This document shows positions 33,877-45,842 of a stretch of 64,000 bases of DNA, piece after piece; positions within the stretch are counted from its first letter, which is position 1; the number at the start of each line of letters is the position of its first letter. Location: contig JAODUP010000187.1 in the NCBI GenBank assembly GCA_025642065.1, forward strand, positions 370,001-434,000. Direction: 5' to 3'. The position numbers and the translations under genes are program-made. The notes beneath the pieces were generated by a model that searched no databases, was not told the DNA's origin, and saw only the letters and a program-made list of their open reading frames with translations. Origin of the DNA: Paralvinella palmiformis. Taxonomy: Eukaryota > Annelida > Polychaeta > Terebellida > Alvinellidae.

Positions 33877-35400
33877 GAAGGGGGAGTGGCTTGCTAAAAA
33901 TACAACGAGATGCTGTACAGAACAGAACGTTAACTAATACATCATCTGATTGACAAGATCGCATAAAGAATGTGATGATAAAAAGCCCATCACACCCCAC
34001 CCTCACCCTCCTCCATCACGCTGACACTTGTTATTTATTACGTGAATATTACCAGTCAGTTTTTTCCCCAATTTATACATCCATAACTTTGATAGATGTG
34101 ACCTAGTTTACCAATATTAGCCATCCTTCAGTATGGCCTACGACGGACAACATTCGCGGGCTACGAATTCATCTTCGTGACCCGATCAATGGATAATAGA
34201 TTGAAACGGCGGGAGAGTCAAAGTCTTAGAGCGAATCTTCGGAAATAAAATGCCAATAAAAGAAGAGATCTTGCCACCGAACTCTGGGCACTTCTGTTAG
34301 TGTACGAGAAGGCTGAGATCCAGTAGTACTAGATCCCGCCATGCCAGTACGGCTAGCTCCCGAAGAAGGACAGTCGACGATTGCATGATGACGACTTGGA
34401 TGCTGACGCTGTTGTCATAATGCCTCGACTTACCATCAGCTCGGGGTTTGGCCACGTTTTGCGAGGCCCCACACGTACACACGTACACACACTCCCACTC
34501 ACACACACACGGACACACACACACACGGGCACACCTTGATTGCCGTCTTGGTGTACCAGCGAGTGGTTGGTGTCCCTTTCCCTTCCACACTGTTCCTCCC
34601 TCCTCTGTTAGGATATAATGACCGATGCCCGTCTATATACGAACATTACTCCGCACAGCAGATGGAATCCCGGTCGGCGTGCGGATTATTGAAGCGCCCA
34701 GCGGCACGTGCGCGCAAGCGAAGCTTCGATAATTGGTCCAATTACATGGGCGAGTGTTAGACAATTGGAGGCCAGCGACGGACAGGGATGGATGGTGGCC
34801 ATCGAGATATGGATTATTAATAAGCGACAGAGGGAGAGAGATAGGGAGAGAGAGGGAGATAGAGAGATGGCATCAGTGATATGGAGGTAGGGCCAACTGT
34901 TTATGGCGAAACATCGTAAAGTAGCTACTGATAAATATCGTACAAGATTTATTACTTAATAACATTAAGCACGCTTCTGGATAACAGTTCCGTCATCTGG
35001 TAGGATTAATATCATCAGGCCATCCTATAGCCGCTTATACAATCTCTGATTAACCAGTATTATCTCTGTAGGAAAGATTAGATTGATGACAAACTATAGA
35101 ATAACCATCTAGCCTTTGCTATAATTAGTAACTGTTTTATGATGGTATACCCGATATGTGAACTGGTTGATGTTTTATTAACGTTGATACGCGTCGCCGA
35201 GAGACGTCAGTCAAACTTTTAACGTATTTTAACGTAAACGTAGACGATATGTGATAGATTGACGTACACACGCCGTGAAGCACGTGTTATAAATGTCATA
35301 TCGACAGGTGAGGTATATCGTTAACTAATAGTCAATGAAAAATGTCACAAACGGATATCATATGTTAATATGATACTCTCCTGATATTATATTATGTATG
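33877..35400. other. Unique segment with CA and GA patches
   Basis: Single-copy apart from a CA tract at 34472-34530 and an imperfect AGAGGGAGAGAGATAGGG patch at 34825-34868. 34670-34790 has AATTGG/CCAATT words (CGATAATTGGTCCAATTACA) that form a short dyad. No gene recognised. Confidence 0.45.
34472..34530. repeat. Interrupted (CA)n
   Basis: CA repeats interrupted by CGTACACACGTACAC, TCCCACTC and ACGGAC. Confidence 0.93.
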
Positions 35401-36193
35401 ATTCTACAACTACTACCACTACTACCACTACTACTAATAATAATAATAATTCTACTACCCCATCATTATAACCACAACAATTACTACTATTACTACTACC
35501 ACTACTGTTACTGTTACCACTACTGCCACCACTACCACTTATACCATTAACATAATAACTACTACTACTACTACCACTACTTCTACTACAACAATTACTA
35601 ATACTACTACTATCCCATCACCATAACTAATATAATACAACTACTCTTACTACAATTAGTATTATTTCTACCACTACTAACACCCATCATTATAACAACT
35701 ACTAATACTACTACTACTGTTTCTTCACCATGATAACAACTACCACCACTACCATCACCAATTAACCCATAATCATAACAACAACAGCTACTGTTACTAC
35801 CACCCCATCATTACAACAGCAACTAATACCGCTACTACTATAGCTATTACTGTTACTATTACCGCCACCATTTATCCCACTCGGCCATATGTCACAGGTG
35901 TTACCAATGATAAACAAACTACTCACTAACTCATTCACTCACTCAATCACTCACTCACTCACTCACAAGTACAATATTTCTAGTTGTATTACAAGTTGTG
36001 ATTCTACTACTACTACTACTATCACTACTTCTAATACTACTACTTCTATTATTATTATTATTATTATTATTAACCATAATAGTAATAATAATATTAATGA
36101 TGATAATAATACTTCACCTTTACTATTACTGCTATTACTATTATCATTTTCATAATTGTCAACATTATTACTACTCGTATTACTTTTTTAACT

Positions 36194-36225
<32 letters not shown>

Positions 36226-36375
36226 TATTACTATTAAGTTTTCTTACTACTATCACTACTACTACTATTAATAACAGTTATTATTATCACTACTACTATC
36301 GCAATTATTACAATTAATGCAATTGCTATTATTAATACTTACACAACTGCTGCTATAATATTACTAATAAAACAA

Positions 36376-36408
<33 letters not shown>

Positions 36409-36425
36409 ATCATCACAAGCATCAT
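35401..36425. repeat. ~1-kb degenerate ACT/ACC/ATT trinucleotide domain
   Basis: A long stretch built from ACT, ACC, ATT, CTA and AAT triplets with almost no G on the plus strand. It includes short pure blocks such as (CATCAT)n near 36195-36222 and (TTA)n near 36376-36402. It contains ACTC patches near 35936-35965. Open frames here (79-88 codons of Leu/Ile/Ser/Thr) are artefacts. Confidence 0.92.
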
Positions 36426-36431
36426 TAATAC

Positions 36432-36658
36432 CACTCACTCACTCACTCACTCACTCACTCACTCACTCACTCACTCACTCACTCACTCACTCACTCACTC
36501 ACTCACTCACTCACTCACTCACTCACTCACTCACTCACTCACTCACTCACTCACTCACTCACTCACTCACTCACTCACTCACTCACTCACTCACTCACTC
36601 ACTCACTCACTCACTCACTCACTCACTCACTCACTCACTCACTCACTCACTCACTCAC
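36432..36658. repeat. (ACTC)n, about 57 uninterrupted copies
   Basis: 227 bases of perfect CACT/ACTC tetranucleotide repeat, the longest pure microsatellite in the window. The perfection implies recent expansion or correction; assembly length may be unreliable. Confidence 0.98.
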
Positions 36659-36940
36659 CTCATTTAGCCAGACCAATCTAATAAATTTACAGATCAATAT
36701 CTTTATTATGATGTGACAACCCACAATCTACCTTGAGCTAATCGCGTTATGGACGGGGAAACCCGGCCGAAAATGTCATTATGTCAGACGTGAGGTTTTT
36801 ACCCCTTCTTGCCGCCTTTCTCCCACTCTCCGTCTATACGTAATTAAGCACCCCATGCATGTGTTCGAGCATTGTCAACCATCCTCGGGGCACGACGCCC
36901 ATCACCGCCAATACATCACATATGCCGCTATGACTCACAC
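36659..36940. other. Short unique spacer
   Basis: Single-copy DNA; nothing recognised. Confidence 0.5.
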
Positions 36941-36953
36941 CCACACGCTCGCT

Positions 36954-37013
<60 letters not shown>

Positions 37014-37100
37014 TACAGACACACACACTCGCTCGCTCGCACGCATGTACGTACGTACGTACGCATGCACAGACACATACAGACACACGTACGCACGCAC
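36941..37100. repeat. (GCAC)n / (GTAC)n compound array
   Basis: GCTCGCTC, then about 14 copies of GCAC, then CA, GCTC, GTAC and CA blocks to about 37100. The frames of 83-122 codons (HART cycles on plus, RACV cycles on minus) are repeat artefacts. Confidence 0.96.
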
Positions 37101-37539
37101 ACATAACAAGGAAAAATTCATCCGGCCCTTAACAGAGATATTTTTTGCTGTTATTTCCTTATTTATCGCCCACCATCTCCAAATGGATGCGCACCAAACC
37201 ATTTCCTGTTGGTGAAGCCAGTTTATAAGACGGTAACGAGCAAGGCACGTGTCCTACACACGACACATACACCCCTCCCCCTCCTCATCCCCCCCTCCTC
37301 ATCCCCCTCCTCTCCCAGACGATAGGTCGCCCCAGCGGGATACCTTACCCTCTCGGGCTGTCCTACACAAGGTTACAGCCATACAACATGTTTGAAGTAC
37401 ACACTCCAAGACACTCCCTCTACACCCCCCCCCCAACACTCCCCACATACCCCCAGCATACTCCCTAGACACTCCCTACACTCTTATATCTGGTCGTCCC
37501 TCACGATCCAGTGACTGTCTGATCATTTACCAACATCCA
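37101..37539. other. Unique segment with C-rich patches
   Basis: C-rich, G-poor patches at 37265-37315 and 37400-37480, including a ten-base poly-C near 37425. Otherwise single-copy. Confidence 0.5.
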
Positions 37540-37872
37540 CTAGTCGTCTTATACAGTCACTACTCATCTTGTACAGCTACTAATCGTCTTCTACAGTCAC
37601 TGACTCATCTTCTACAGTCACTACTTGTCTTCAACAATCACTACTCGTCTTATACAGTCACTAATCATATTCTACAGTTACTACTCATCTTGTACAGTCA
37701 CCACACGTCTTCTACAGTCACCACACGTCTTTTACAGTCACCACACGTCTTCTACAGTCACCACACGTCTTTTACAGTCACCACACGTCTTCTACAGTCA
37801 CCACACGTCTTCTACAGCCACTAATCGTCTTCTACAGCCACTACTCGTCTTCTACAGCCACTACTCGTCTTC
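37540..37872. repeat. 20-bp minisatellite
   Basis: About 16 units of 20 bp, consensus TACAGTCACCACACGTCTTC. Left copies are diverse (CACTACTCATCTTG and others). Central copies alternate TTCTACAG and TTTTACAG endings. Right copies change to CAGCCACTACTCGTC. The 94-codon plus frame is an artefact. Confidence 0.96.
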
Positions 37873-38216
37873 GGAAATGAGAGACGGCTTCTCTCAAAGA
37901 GAAATCTAAATTTTTCTTATCTTTCGATAACTATATGACATCAATATTAAATACAATTTATATAAAAAACAACAAAATATCTGTTTGATGTAAAATAGGA
38001 ATAAAAACAACAACATGTAAACATTTAGATAATAGTACACAAGACATATTTAACAACAACAGCATAACAAAGTAACAGCAACTTAAGAAAACTACAACAA
38101 CTAATGGCAACAACAGCATAACAAAGCAACAAAAACAACAGCTATAACAACGACAAATGAACGACAAATGAAAGCGACAATAAAACATGAAGAAAAAAAT
38201 GACCATATCATGACAG
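37873..38216. other. AT-rich segment grading into CAA-rich sequence
   Basis: Single-copy at first, then increasingly ACAACAA/AACAGC-rich from about 38000. No gene. Confidence 0.6.
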
Positions 38217-38217
38217 T

Positions 38218-38249
<32 letters not shown>
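38217..38249. repeat. (AAC)n microsatellite
   Basis: About 11 AAC units, the pure end of a longer degenerate CAA-rich stretch. Confidence 0.96.
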
Positions 38250-39100
38250 GTACAACGATGGTAACCAACCCGTCATTCTCCTGATGTAACACCTCCCCCC
38301 TCTCCTTTTCTCCCCCCCCACCCCCCCCCCACGGATCACCATAGTTCACCATGATGTACCATAGGACACGGTGTTGCCTGTGCCTTAAGGCCACGAATCT
38401 AACACGATAATGCATTCTGCGGATTTATTTTGCCGATAATAATGGCCATTGCCAGTTGTCATGGCGACCGCTCTCATTAAAGTCGCCATAATTTCCTGAG
38501 ACGCTACCTGAGAGCCCACTGACGGTAGGTGGGCGGTACCACGTGACAATGCCATTTTTAATTTAGCGGAGCGACACACGACTGCCGATAACATCTAATC
38601 CGCGCCGAAAATTAGTTCAATTGGATGGATAACTCGGAGAGGCGAGCGAGCGCGCGCGCGAGCACTTATCGACTTCGGGATGATAATAAAAATTGAGATG
38701 GAGGGAACAGAGGATGAGTGGACTAAGGGATAAAGGAAGCGTTCATCCGGTGACACATCCCCCCCCCAAAATACCTCGTAGTGAGCCGAATGTGGCATGT
38801 GTCAAGCTTCACTGAACACATCGGATGGCTGTTATGTAGGGCTGAGCCCGTGTCTTGATGACATTAAGTATTGTCTTGTCTGTGTCTGTGTGTAACACGG
38901 CATCAGGTGGGAGCCATAGGTAGAAAGATACACACGGACGATGGGGAGGAGGTGGGGGGGTGGATGGATTCGTGTTGTCTGACGAGATCTTTGAACTCCT
39001 TTAATCACCATAATACCTGAGGGTCATCTGTGACGAGCTGTACCGGGGGGGGGGGTAGGTTGATTGTCTGATGAATGATAATCGTACGGAATGAGGGTAG
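38250..39100. other. Unique segment with poly-C/poly-G runs
   Basis: Poly-C near 38311-38330 and 38759, a GAGCGCGCGCGCGAGC patch at 38645-38666, and poly-G of 11 near 39046. Frames of 67-104 codons are not recognised. Confidence 0.5.
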
Positions 39101-40250
39101 GGATTAGGAAGGGTGGTCGTTGGTGATGCGGGGTGGTGTTGGTGGGGTGGTGCCGTGTCGTGTCGGATGTTCTGATGGAGTGGGGGTTGGTGTTAGTGGT
39201 GCTGATGATGAGGGATTACAGGTAGTTCTGGTAGTGGAGATAGAGTTGATGGTGATTCTTGATGTAATGCTGGTTGTGGTAGTGCTGGATTAGGTAGTAT
39301 TGGTTTTGATTGAGGTGATGGTGGGTGCTGTGGTAGAGGGGGTTGAGGTAGTGTTAGTGATGATGATGATGATGATGATGGAGATGATGATGGTGGTAAA
39401 GTATTGGTGTTTGTGTTGAAGATGGCGATGACAGTGAGGTATTGAGGGGGGGGGGGTAATTTGGTGATGATGATGGTATTAGTACCGTAGGAGGTGTTGA
39501 TGGTGCTACTGCTGGTTGGATGGTGACTGATGTAGAGGTCTTAGTTGAGGTGGTGGTAATCATACTGGTTTGGGGCTAGTGGTTGTGTTGAGGTGGTACT
39601 ACTTGATGGTTGTAATAGTGATTGAGCCAATGGTTAATCAGCTGTTAGAGGTAGTTGTTGAGGTGGTAATATTGTTTGAGGTAATAGTGGTAGAAGCTGA
39701 AATAGTGGCGGTGGTGTTTGAGTTAACAGTAATGGTAATGGTTAAGAAGGCGATAGTTGAGGTTGTGGTAGTGATAATGGTAGTGGTTGAAGTAGTTGTT
39801 AATGTTAGTGGTTGAGGTAGTGTTGGGAGTAGTAATGGAAAGTAATGCTTGAAATAGTGTTGTGGTTGAAGTGGTAGTGTCTGAGGTGAATAAGATAAGG
39901 TAGTAGTGGTGGTTGAGGTGGTAGTGGTTGAGGTGGTGATGTCGGGTGACAGTAGTGGGTCTGATAACTGTAGTGCAGCTCTAGCTGTGGGGCGAAATTG
40001 AGGAGGTAATGCTAGTTTCTAGTTGATGTAGTGTGAGTGATGGTAGTGCAGGTATTTCTGGTGGTTCAGATGGTAGTGGCGGTAGTTCAGATGGTACACG
40101 GCTGGTTATCGGGGTGGGTGGTTCACACGTACCTATTATGGTCTCGAGGCCTGCTACACTACCTACTACTACTACTACTACTACTGTGGCTGTTGCTGGT
40201 CCTAGTGGTGGTGATAGTGACGAAGATAGCGTCATTGAGTGATTCATCAA
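39100..40250. repeat. ~1.1-kb degenerate GGT/GTT/GAT trinucleotide domain
   Basis: A long stretch of GGT, GTT, GAT, AGT and TGA triplets with little C on the plus strand, including a GATGATGAT block near 39357-39380, poly-G of 11 near 39446 and (TAC)n near 40160-40183. Its strand bias is opposite to the domain at 35.4-36.4 kb. Frames rich in Val, or Ser/Pro on minus, are artefacts. Confidence 0.9.
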
Positions 40251-41059
40251 GCCCCTATTCCCTCAGATGATAGTTCTGATGTAAGTCCGACCAACTCGCC
40301 CTCAATAAGCCGACGTCAAAATGCTACCCGGATTGGCTCCTCTCTCCAATTAGGAAGTCCTCTGTCAGTAACAGGCTTCCTTTCACCCAGTCACCACCAA
40401 TAAGAATAAACTACACACCTAAAGCCGCGACAACAGACACGACAACAGATCAGCGGGCCGATGTCGAGAATTAGCTCTGACAGCAGCACAATACTCCCAC
40501 ATCGAGCGAGTGCCACGGCTAAAAGACGGATCACGATGTCCTTAAAAGCTCTCTCCATTCCGGGAACTGGACTGTTGTATCCCGACACATTCACGTTCTA
40601 CGTCGACCGGCCAAAGGGATCCGGTTAATGAATCATAGTTATAAAAAAAAGGATTTAATCCGAATATTTTGTTTACTGAGAATCTCCTCCTCGTCAATTT
40701 GACAGAAAGACAGACATCGCCGAGAAATTAAAAACAGACATACTACTAACAGGTATATCTTCCCGGCAGTAAGGAAGTGATTTAAAAATGTGACCACGAG
40801 ATAATTTGTAATTCTTGGTTATATTCACGAATGTCCATTATATATAGACTATCGTAACTTTCAGAAGAATACGATAAAATCATCCGGATCAACAATTGTC
40901 ACCTGACTTGCTTATGTTACTAAAAGTGTGTCCCGAGATGTGACTGCCGACATCGTAACACGGGAAAATGTAGCTTTCTCTTTGCGCATGCGCTGTGAGT
41001 ATCGTCTCTATTCCTTTTAGAAAAAAAACCGAGATAATAAAATTATAAGAAAATTAACT
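40251..41059. other. Unique segment
   Basis: Single-copy DNA, AT-rich on the right. No recognised gene. Confidence 0.5.
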
Positions 41060-41091
41060 TTATTTATTTATTTATTTATTTATTTACACAT
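41060..41091. repeat. (TTTA)n microsatellite
   Basis: About seven to eight TTTA units. Confidence 0.95.
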
Positions 41092-41204
41092 TATAGTATT
41101 TTGGTCCTCAGCAATATTCAAAATAGATATCCTTTAGAGCATTTGGAAGTTTAAAAAATAAGCATCAATAAAATAACATTTATTATTATATATGAAAAGG
41201 TATG

Positions 41205-41235
41205 TATATATATATATATATATATATTTATATAG
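41205..41235. repeat. (TA)n microsatellite
   Basis: About 13 TA units with a TTTA end. Confidence 0.94.
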
Positions 41236-41367
41236 TACATACATTAACTTTTCGGTTGGTGGTACGCAATATTCGCGACTATGGGTCATTACCATATGAA
41301 GCATAAATTATCACCATCATATCGTCTACGAGAAACGAGAATACTAAGTGGCTACCATCAGTTCACA

Positions 41368-41370
41368 TAC

Positions 41371-41421
<51 letters not shown>

Positions 41422-41440
41422 TACAAACACACACATACAA

Positions 41441-41472
<32 letters not shown>

Positions 41473-41473
41473 G
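41368..41473. repeat. Interrupted (CA)n microsatellite
   Basis: About 105 bases of CA with ATACATACAAAC and AAAC interruptions recurring at roughly 10-20-base spacing. Confidence 0.97.
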
Positions 41474-42442
41474 CGAGACACAACCAAGTGATGACCAAGT
41501 GGACGGTTATAGGAGAAGACCAATCAGAAGCCATTAACGATAAGCTGCCGATCAACGAAAGCTAACAACTCAATAGTGAGCCATTAATCATTGTATGTCG
41601 GTCTAGATTATGTAGAGTTAAGGCAATTAATCAGAACGTTCTGGCGACCAAGTGCTAATCTAACAGTTCTCGTCATACATCACCCCTCCCCCCTATCCTC
41701 CCCTCTCTCCCTCTCTCGGCAACATAGGACACCCTTCAGGATGAAGACAGTTCCCGTCAGCCGACAAGATGCTAATTGCCGAGCCGCTCGTCAAATATGG
41801 AGCCCGGTCAACTGTCGACCTCCATAACGGCATTCTATTTACAGACGAGGCACACGATCCGAAATGACCGAGTCCCGGCGTCAACAGATCCGGAAATGGA
41901 GCCGCATGCGATCCGGAGGCGCGCCGTGTCTGGCCGCGCCGCGGCGCGCCCCGCGTGCGCGGACGCGGCCCGAGAGAGCGGCTAAGACAAACATACTCGA
42001 AATCAAAGCGGGTCCGGAGAAGCTGAAATTGGATAGCGTTTCCATCCACATTAATCCATTAGAGAAGCAAAGAATACAGTTTGCCGGCGCTCGAATGAAA
42101 GACGAATAAAGGCGTCAATCGAAGGGCCTCACTGGCGATGAGGTGGGTACGGGATGAGGTAAGCCGAATGGCTGCCATAACATCATCCAAACGGTCTTTG
42201 ATTACCCGCGGTGCTGTATCAATATGAACCACTTTACTTACAGTCCGAACCATGAATGGATCAAATTCGCATTCATAATTGTCACAATTAGCCCGCATTA
42301 GTGACAACCTGTTAGGACATATCGAATACAGATTAAAATGTGGTGCCGTAATCTGACAGCAAGTCTCACTAACACGTAAATAATTATATTATTATTAGTC
42401 ATAGAATAGAATAGAAATTTATTTCCATCTTCCACAGTACAG

Positions 42443-42446
<4 letters not shown>
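41474..42446. other. Unique segment with a CpG-rich core
   Basis: 41860-42060 is strikingly CpG-rich for this window. It contains two GGCGCGCC octamers (41918-41925 and 41943-41950) and CCGCGTGCGCGGACGCGGCC. An 81-codon plus frame (41864-42109) and a 118-codon minus frame (41693-42049) overlap it without a known motif. An acceptor-like TTCTATTTACAG lies just before, near 41832-41843. It could be an exon or a small CpG island. Confidence 0.4.
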
Positions 42447-42494
<48 letters not shown>

Positions 42495-42516
42495 CATATA
42501 CACACATACATACACA

Positions 42517-42583
<67 letters not shown>

Positions 42584-42652
42584 TGTGTGTGTATATGTAT
42601 ATACATATATATATAGTATGTGTGTGTATATGTATATACATATATATATAAG
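42447..42652. repeat. (TA)/(CA)/(TA)/(TG)/(TA) quasi-palindromic microsatellite
   Basis: TA, then ACATACAT and (CA)n, then TA, then (TG)n, then GTATATGTATATACATATAT twice. CA and TG blocks flank a central TA block, so the strand is largely self-complementary. All frames through it are artefacts. Confidence 0.97.
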
Positions 42653-42726
42653 AGCTTTAACAGGATCTAAGACACAATAAATTATAGAAAAAGTACTAAA
42701 AAAACATGACATTATACTAGTTATGC

Positions 42727-42732
42727 ATTATT

Positions 42733-42766
<34 letters not shown>

Positions 42767-42781
42767 CTGTTGTTGTTATTG
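42727..42781. repeat. (TTA)n / (TTG)n tract
   Basis: About 11 TTA units with later GTA/TTG variants. Confidence 0.94.
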
Positions 42782-43192
42782 TTTACTTAGCTATTACTGA
42801 TATCGTAAGGACAACAATTTGATAGTTTTTCAGAAATTTTGTTTCAAAATAAACAAATAAACTGAAGAAGATTTGCATCTGTTATCTATTAACTGTAATT
42901 AAAATAAGGGATCTATAATATATAACGTCGAAATTATTAAAAAAAATATTCAGTTTATAATGAAAGACCTACACCGGCTTAACACTAAACAAGTTATTGT
43001 CTAGTAGATGTCCAAAATCTTAATTATACTTCATACTAGGACAATTAAACAATAAAAAACGAGCATTAATTGTCTGTTTATGTCAAAATCCACATAAGTG
43101 TCGCAACATTTACAGCGTAATGGCTTTATTACCTTCTTGTGAATCCTGACTAAGAAAATAAATAAATATAGAGAACAAAACATTTATAGAAT
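42782..43192. other. AT-rich unique segment
   Basis: Single-copy AT-rich DNA, no open frame of note. Confidence 0.55.
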
Positions 43193-43581
43193 AAACAAAA
43201 TGTCATTGACAACATTCAACGTAAACAAAATGTCATTGACAACATTCAACGTAAACAAAATGTCATTGACAACATTCAACGTAAACAAAATGTCATTGAC
43301 AACATTCAACGTAAACAAAATGTCATTGACAACATTCAACGTAAACAAAATGTCATTGACAACATTCAACGTAAACAAAATGTCATTGACAACATTCAAC
43401 GTAAACAAAATGTCATTGACAACATTCAACGTAAACAAATGTCATTGACAACTTTCAGTAAACAAATGTCATTGACAACATTCAACGTAAACAAAATGTC
43501 ATTGACAACATTCAACGTAAACAAAATGTCATTGACAACATTCAACGTAAACAAAATGTCATTGACAACATTCAACGTAAA
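43193..43581. repeat. 30-bp minisatellite, about 13 copies
   Basis: Units of 30 bp made of AAAATGTCATTGACAACATT followed by CAACGTAAAC. Eight consecutive units from 43201 are identical. Two shortened units follow (one with ACTTTCAGTAAAC), then four further nearly perfect units. The period keeps both strands open: MSLTTFNVNK repeated on plus, DILFTLNVVN repeated on minus. With no flanking coding sequence this is a satellite by-product. Confidence 0.97.
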
Positions 43582-43855
43582 CTGTTTACTATTTTAGTTT
43601 GATGTAGTTCTCAAGTATAGAACATATCTAGATAAGAAGATGACTCATGTTATCTATCGCACTATCAATCATCACGCTGGTGGTGGTGGTGATGTTAGCC
43701 GATTTACGCTTCACCAAAAATTGTACATCACTTCATTTCTCATCACCAAAAATCATCGAAGTGGAAATGGTCAAGAGGAAAAAAATATATAATTCACCGA
43801 CAACTGAATATCGAATGACGACGAGAGGCAGGTGAGGCTGGCTTCGAGGGGGGGT
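43582..43855. other. Short unique spacer
   Basis: Single-copy; includes a GGTGGTGGTGGT patch near 43679. Confidence 0.5.
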
Positions 43856-43922
43856 GATGTGTGTGTGTGTGTGTGTGTGTTGGTGTGTGTGTGTGTGTGG
43901 TGTGTGTGTGTGTGTGTGTGTG
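43856..43922. repeat. (TG)n microsatellite
   Basis: TG repeat of about 65 bases with TTGG and GG interruptions. Confidence 0.97.
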
Positions 43923-44044
43923 AATCGGCTTGAACGTGCAGCAAACAAGGTAGAGATTATCTACTTATCGTGGTAGAAGTTTTGGACTACGACAACCATC
44001 GACTATTAATATTGCATGATTAAGAAGCGTTCGGATTGAAGGGG

Positions 44045-44146
44045 AAGGTATGTATACCCGACAGTAGGCATGAATACCCCCTCACAGGGTATGAATAACC
44101 GAGGCGAGGTATGAATACCGGAGACGCGAGGTATGAACACTCGAAG
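44045..44146. repeat. Degenerate ~21-bp tandem repeat
   Basis: Five units each starting with AGGTATGAATACC or a close variant, spaced 20-22 bases apart. Confidence 0.85.
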
Positions 44147-45816
44147 CAAAATCAATCGATGCTACATTCAGCCGAGATCAATAATAAATGATCTACAAAC
44201 AATCGGATGTTTTGCTTCCTTCGAGGATCCAGACGACCGTTTCGTGGATGACATCAAATCCCGGAGTTGAATACCTTCGTGTGGTTTGCCTGATGAATGC
44301 TCGTCTAATTATCGTGTCTAAAGACAGCCGTCTCTAACGGATCTACAGAAGATGACATCTTATCGCGGACGACATCTAAATATCACGTGAAATCCCATCA
44401 CTATCAGGACTAGTTGTCGATAATGATACCTCGCTATTCAGCTCTGCACCGAGTATAATAACAATATTCATTAACTATTCATTATAATTGGGACCGTCAT
44501 CAGATTGGCTAGAGATGTAATGTAGAAATTACTGAAGAACTGCGACAGAACTGAGCTGAAGATACACTACCCGCACCAATTATCAGTTATTTCCTAGAAA
44601 ACTCTCTCTCATCCTCGCCAATTACCACGTCAAAGGGCAGCACTTCGAAGATTAACCTGGTTCGAAGCTCGACGACCCCCCACTCCATCCGTTCCCCCCC
44701 TCCCCACCACCACTACCAACCAAACCCCGCGTCCTATCCACGGGCAATATCTGAACAAGGCAAAATATGTTTGATCAAGATATAAACGATCAAGATATGG
44801 AATAGTTGATACAGATTGGGACAGTTTCTATTTTACTCCCGACGCAACTTGAGAGTTAAAACACAGACACCGTTTAATGTCGAGGGGCTGCGTTGCGCAT
44901 TTCTGTCAATTGGTCATCGATAATTAGTGTCATAATCAATCATTAACGAGCTTCACAAATGACAAATATTGATCTCGAACTGATCCGTGCATCTGAACGA
45001 CGACTGAGTTATGACATGTGGAGGGGGTGGATGGGGGTCTACGGGGACCTGACAAATGTTTACCGAACGAGCGCTAAACCAGCAGCGGGAATAGGACCAG
45101 CGTCCAGACAAAAAGATGACCAGCCCCACAACTAGACTCAGCGGGAAGCTGTCTGCCTGGCTGGCTCGCGGTGGGTATTTATCCTCAACTCGATTCACCA
45201 TTCAGCCATGTCCACCAATGACAGACAGCGCCCCCTGCCATCCGCCTTGATGAATCACCGGGAAAGAATCCCCAAGAAAAACTGGCCATCGCCGGGCTCG
45301 CAATTAATCAGGTGCTAAGATAAGCCATTCGTTCGTCTTCATTGACAGGTAATGCACATAAGTTAGAAGGATGTGGAGGCGGGCAGCAGAAGAGATAGAC
45401 AGATGGAAAAGGAGAGATAGCGGGAGTAAAGAGGAAGAGAAAAAAAGCCACAGCACGCAGTAAGGGAGAGACCAGTTACTCATTGTAAACTGCATCATGC
45501 TCCGAGTTGTTCGTACCAAGGACTTCTCGTATGGCGCATTGAAATCTCCCGTTAAGTTTATTACCACAGCGAGACTTCCATGGGAGAATTGGCAGCGGGC
45601 TAGTCGCTCTCCTGCACGCGATCTTCACTCACGGCTCGCTCCGTTACCAGGGTTACGATGACATTCTAGATGGCTGGAGATCGGTGAGACATTTGTTAGG
45701 GATGGCACTAATGACAAATGGGAATCAGGACGGGGGGTGGACCGGCTAATAACGGCACACCGCCTTTGATGAATACCCACGGTGCCCCCGGGCTAACGTC
45801 CTCCTCCGCCCCCACC

Positions 45817-45842
45817 CCGACCGACCGACCGACCGACCGACC
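45817..45842. repeat. (CCGA)n microsatellite
   Basis: About six CCGA units. Confidence 0.94.

Noticed and set aside
41864..42109. 81-codon frame containing QIRKWSRMR, briefly considered as homeodomain-like
   Set aside because: It lacks the helix-3 WFQNRR pattern and any other homeodomain residue order.
44640..44672. GGTTCGAAGCTC, B-box-like
   Set aside because: No upstream A box.
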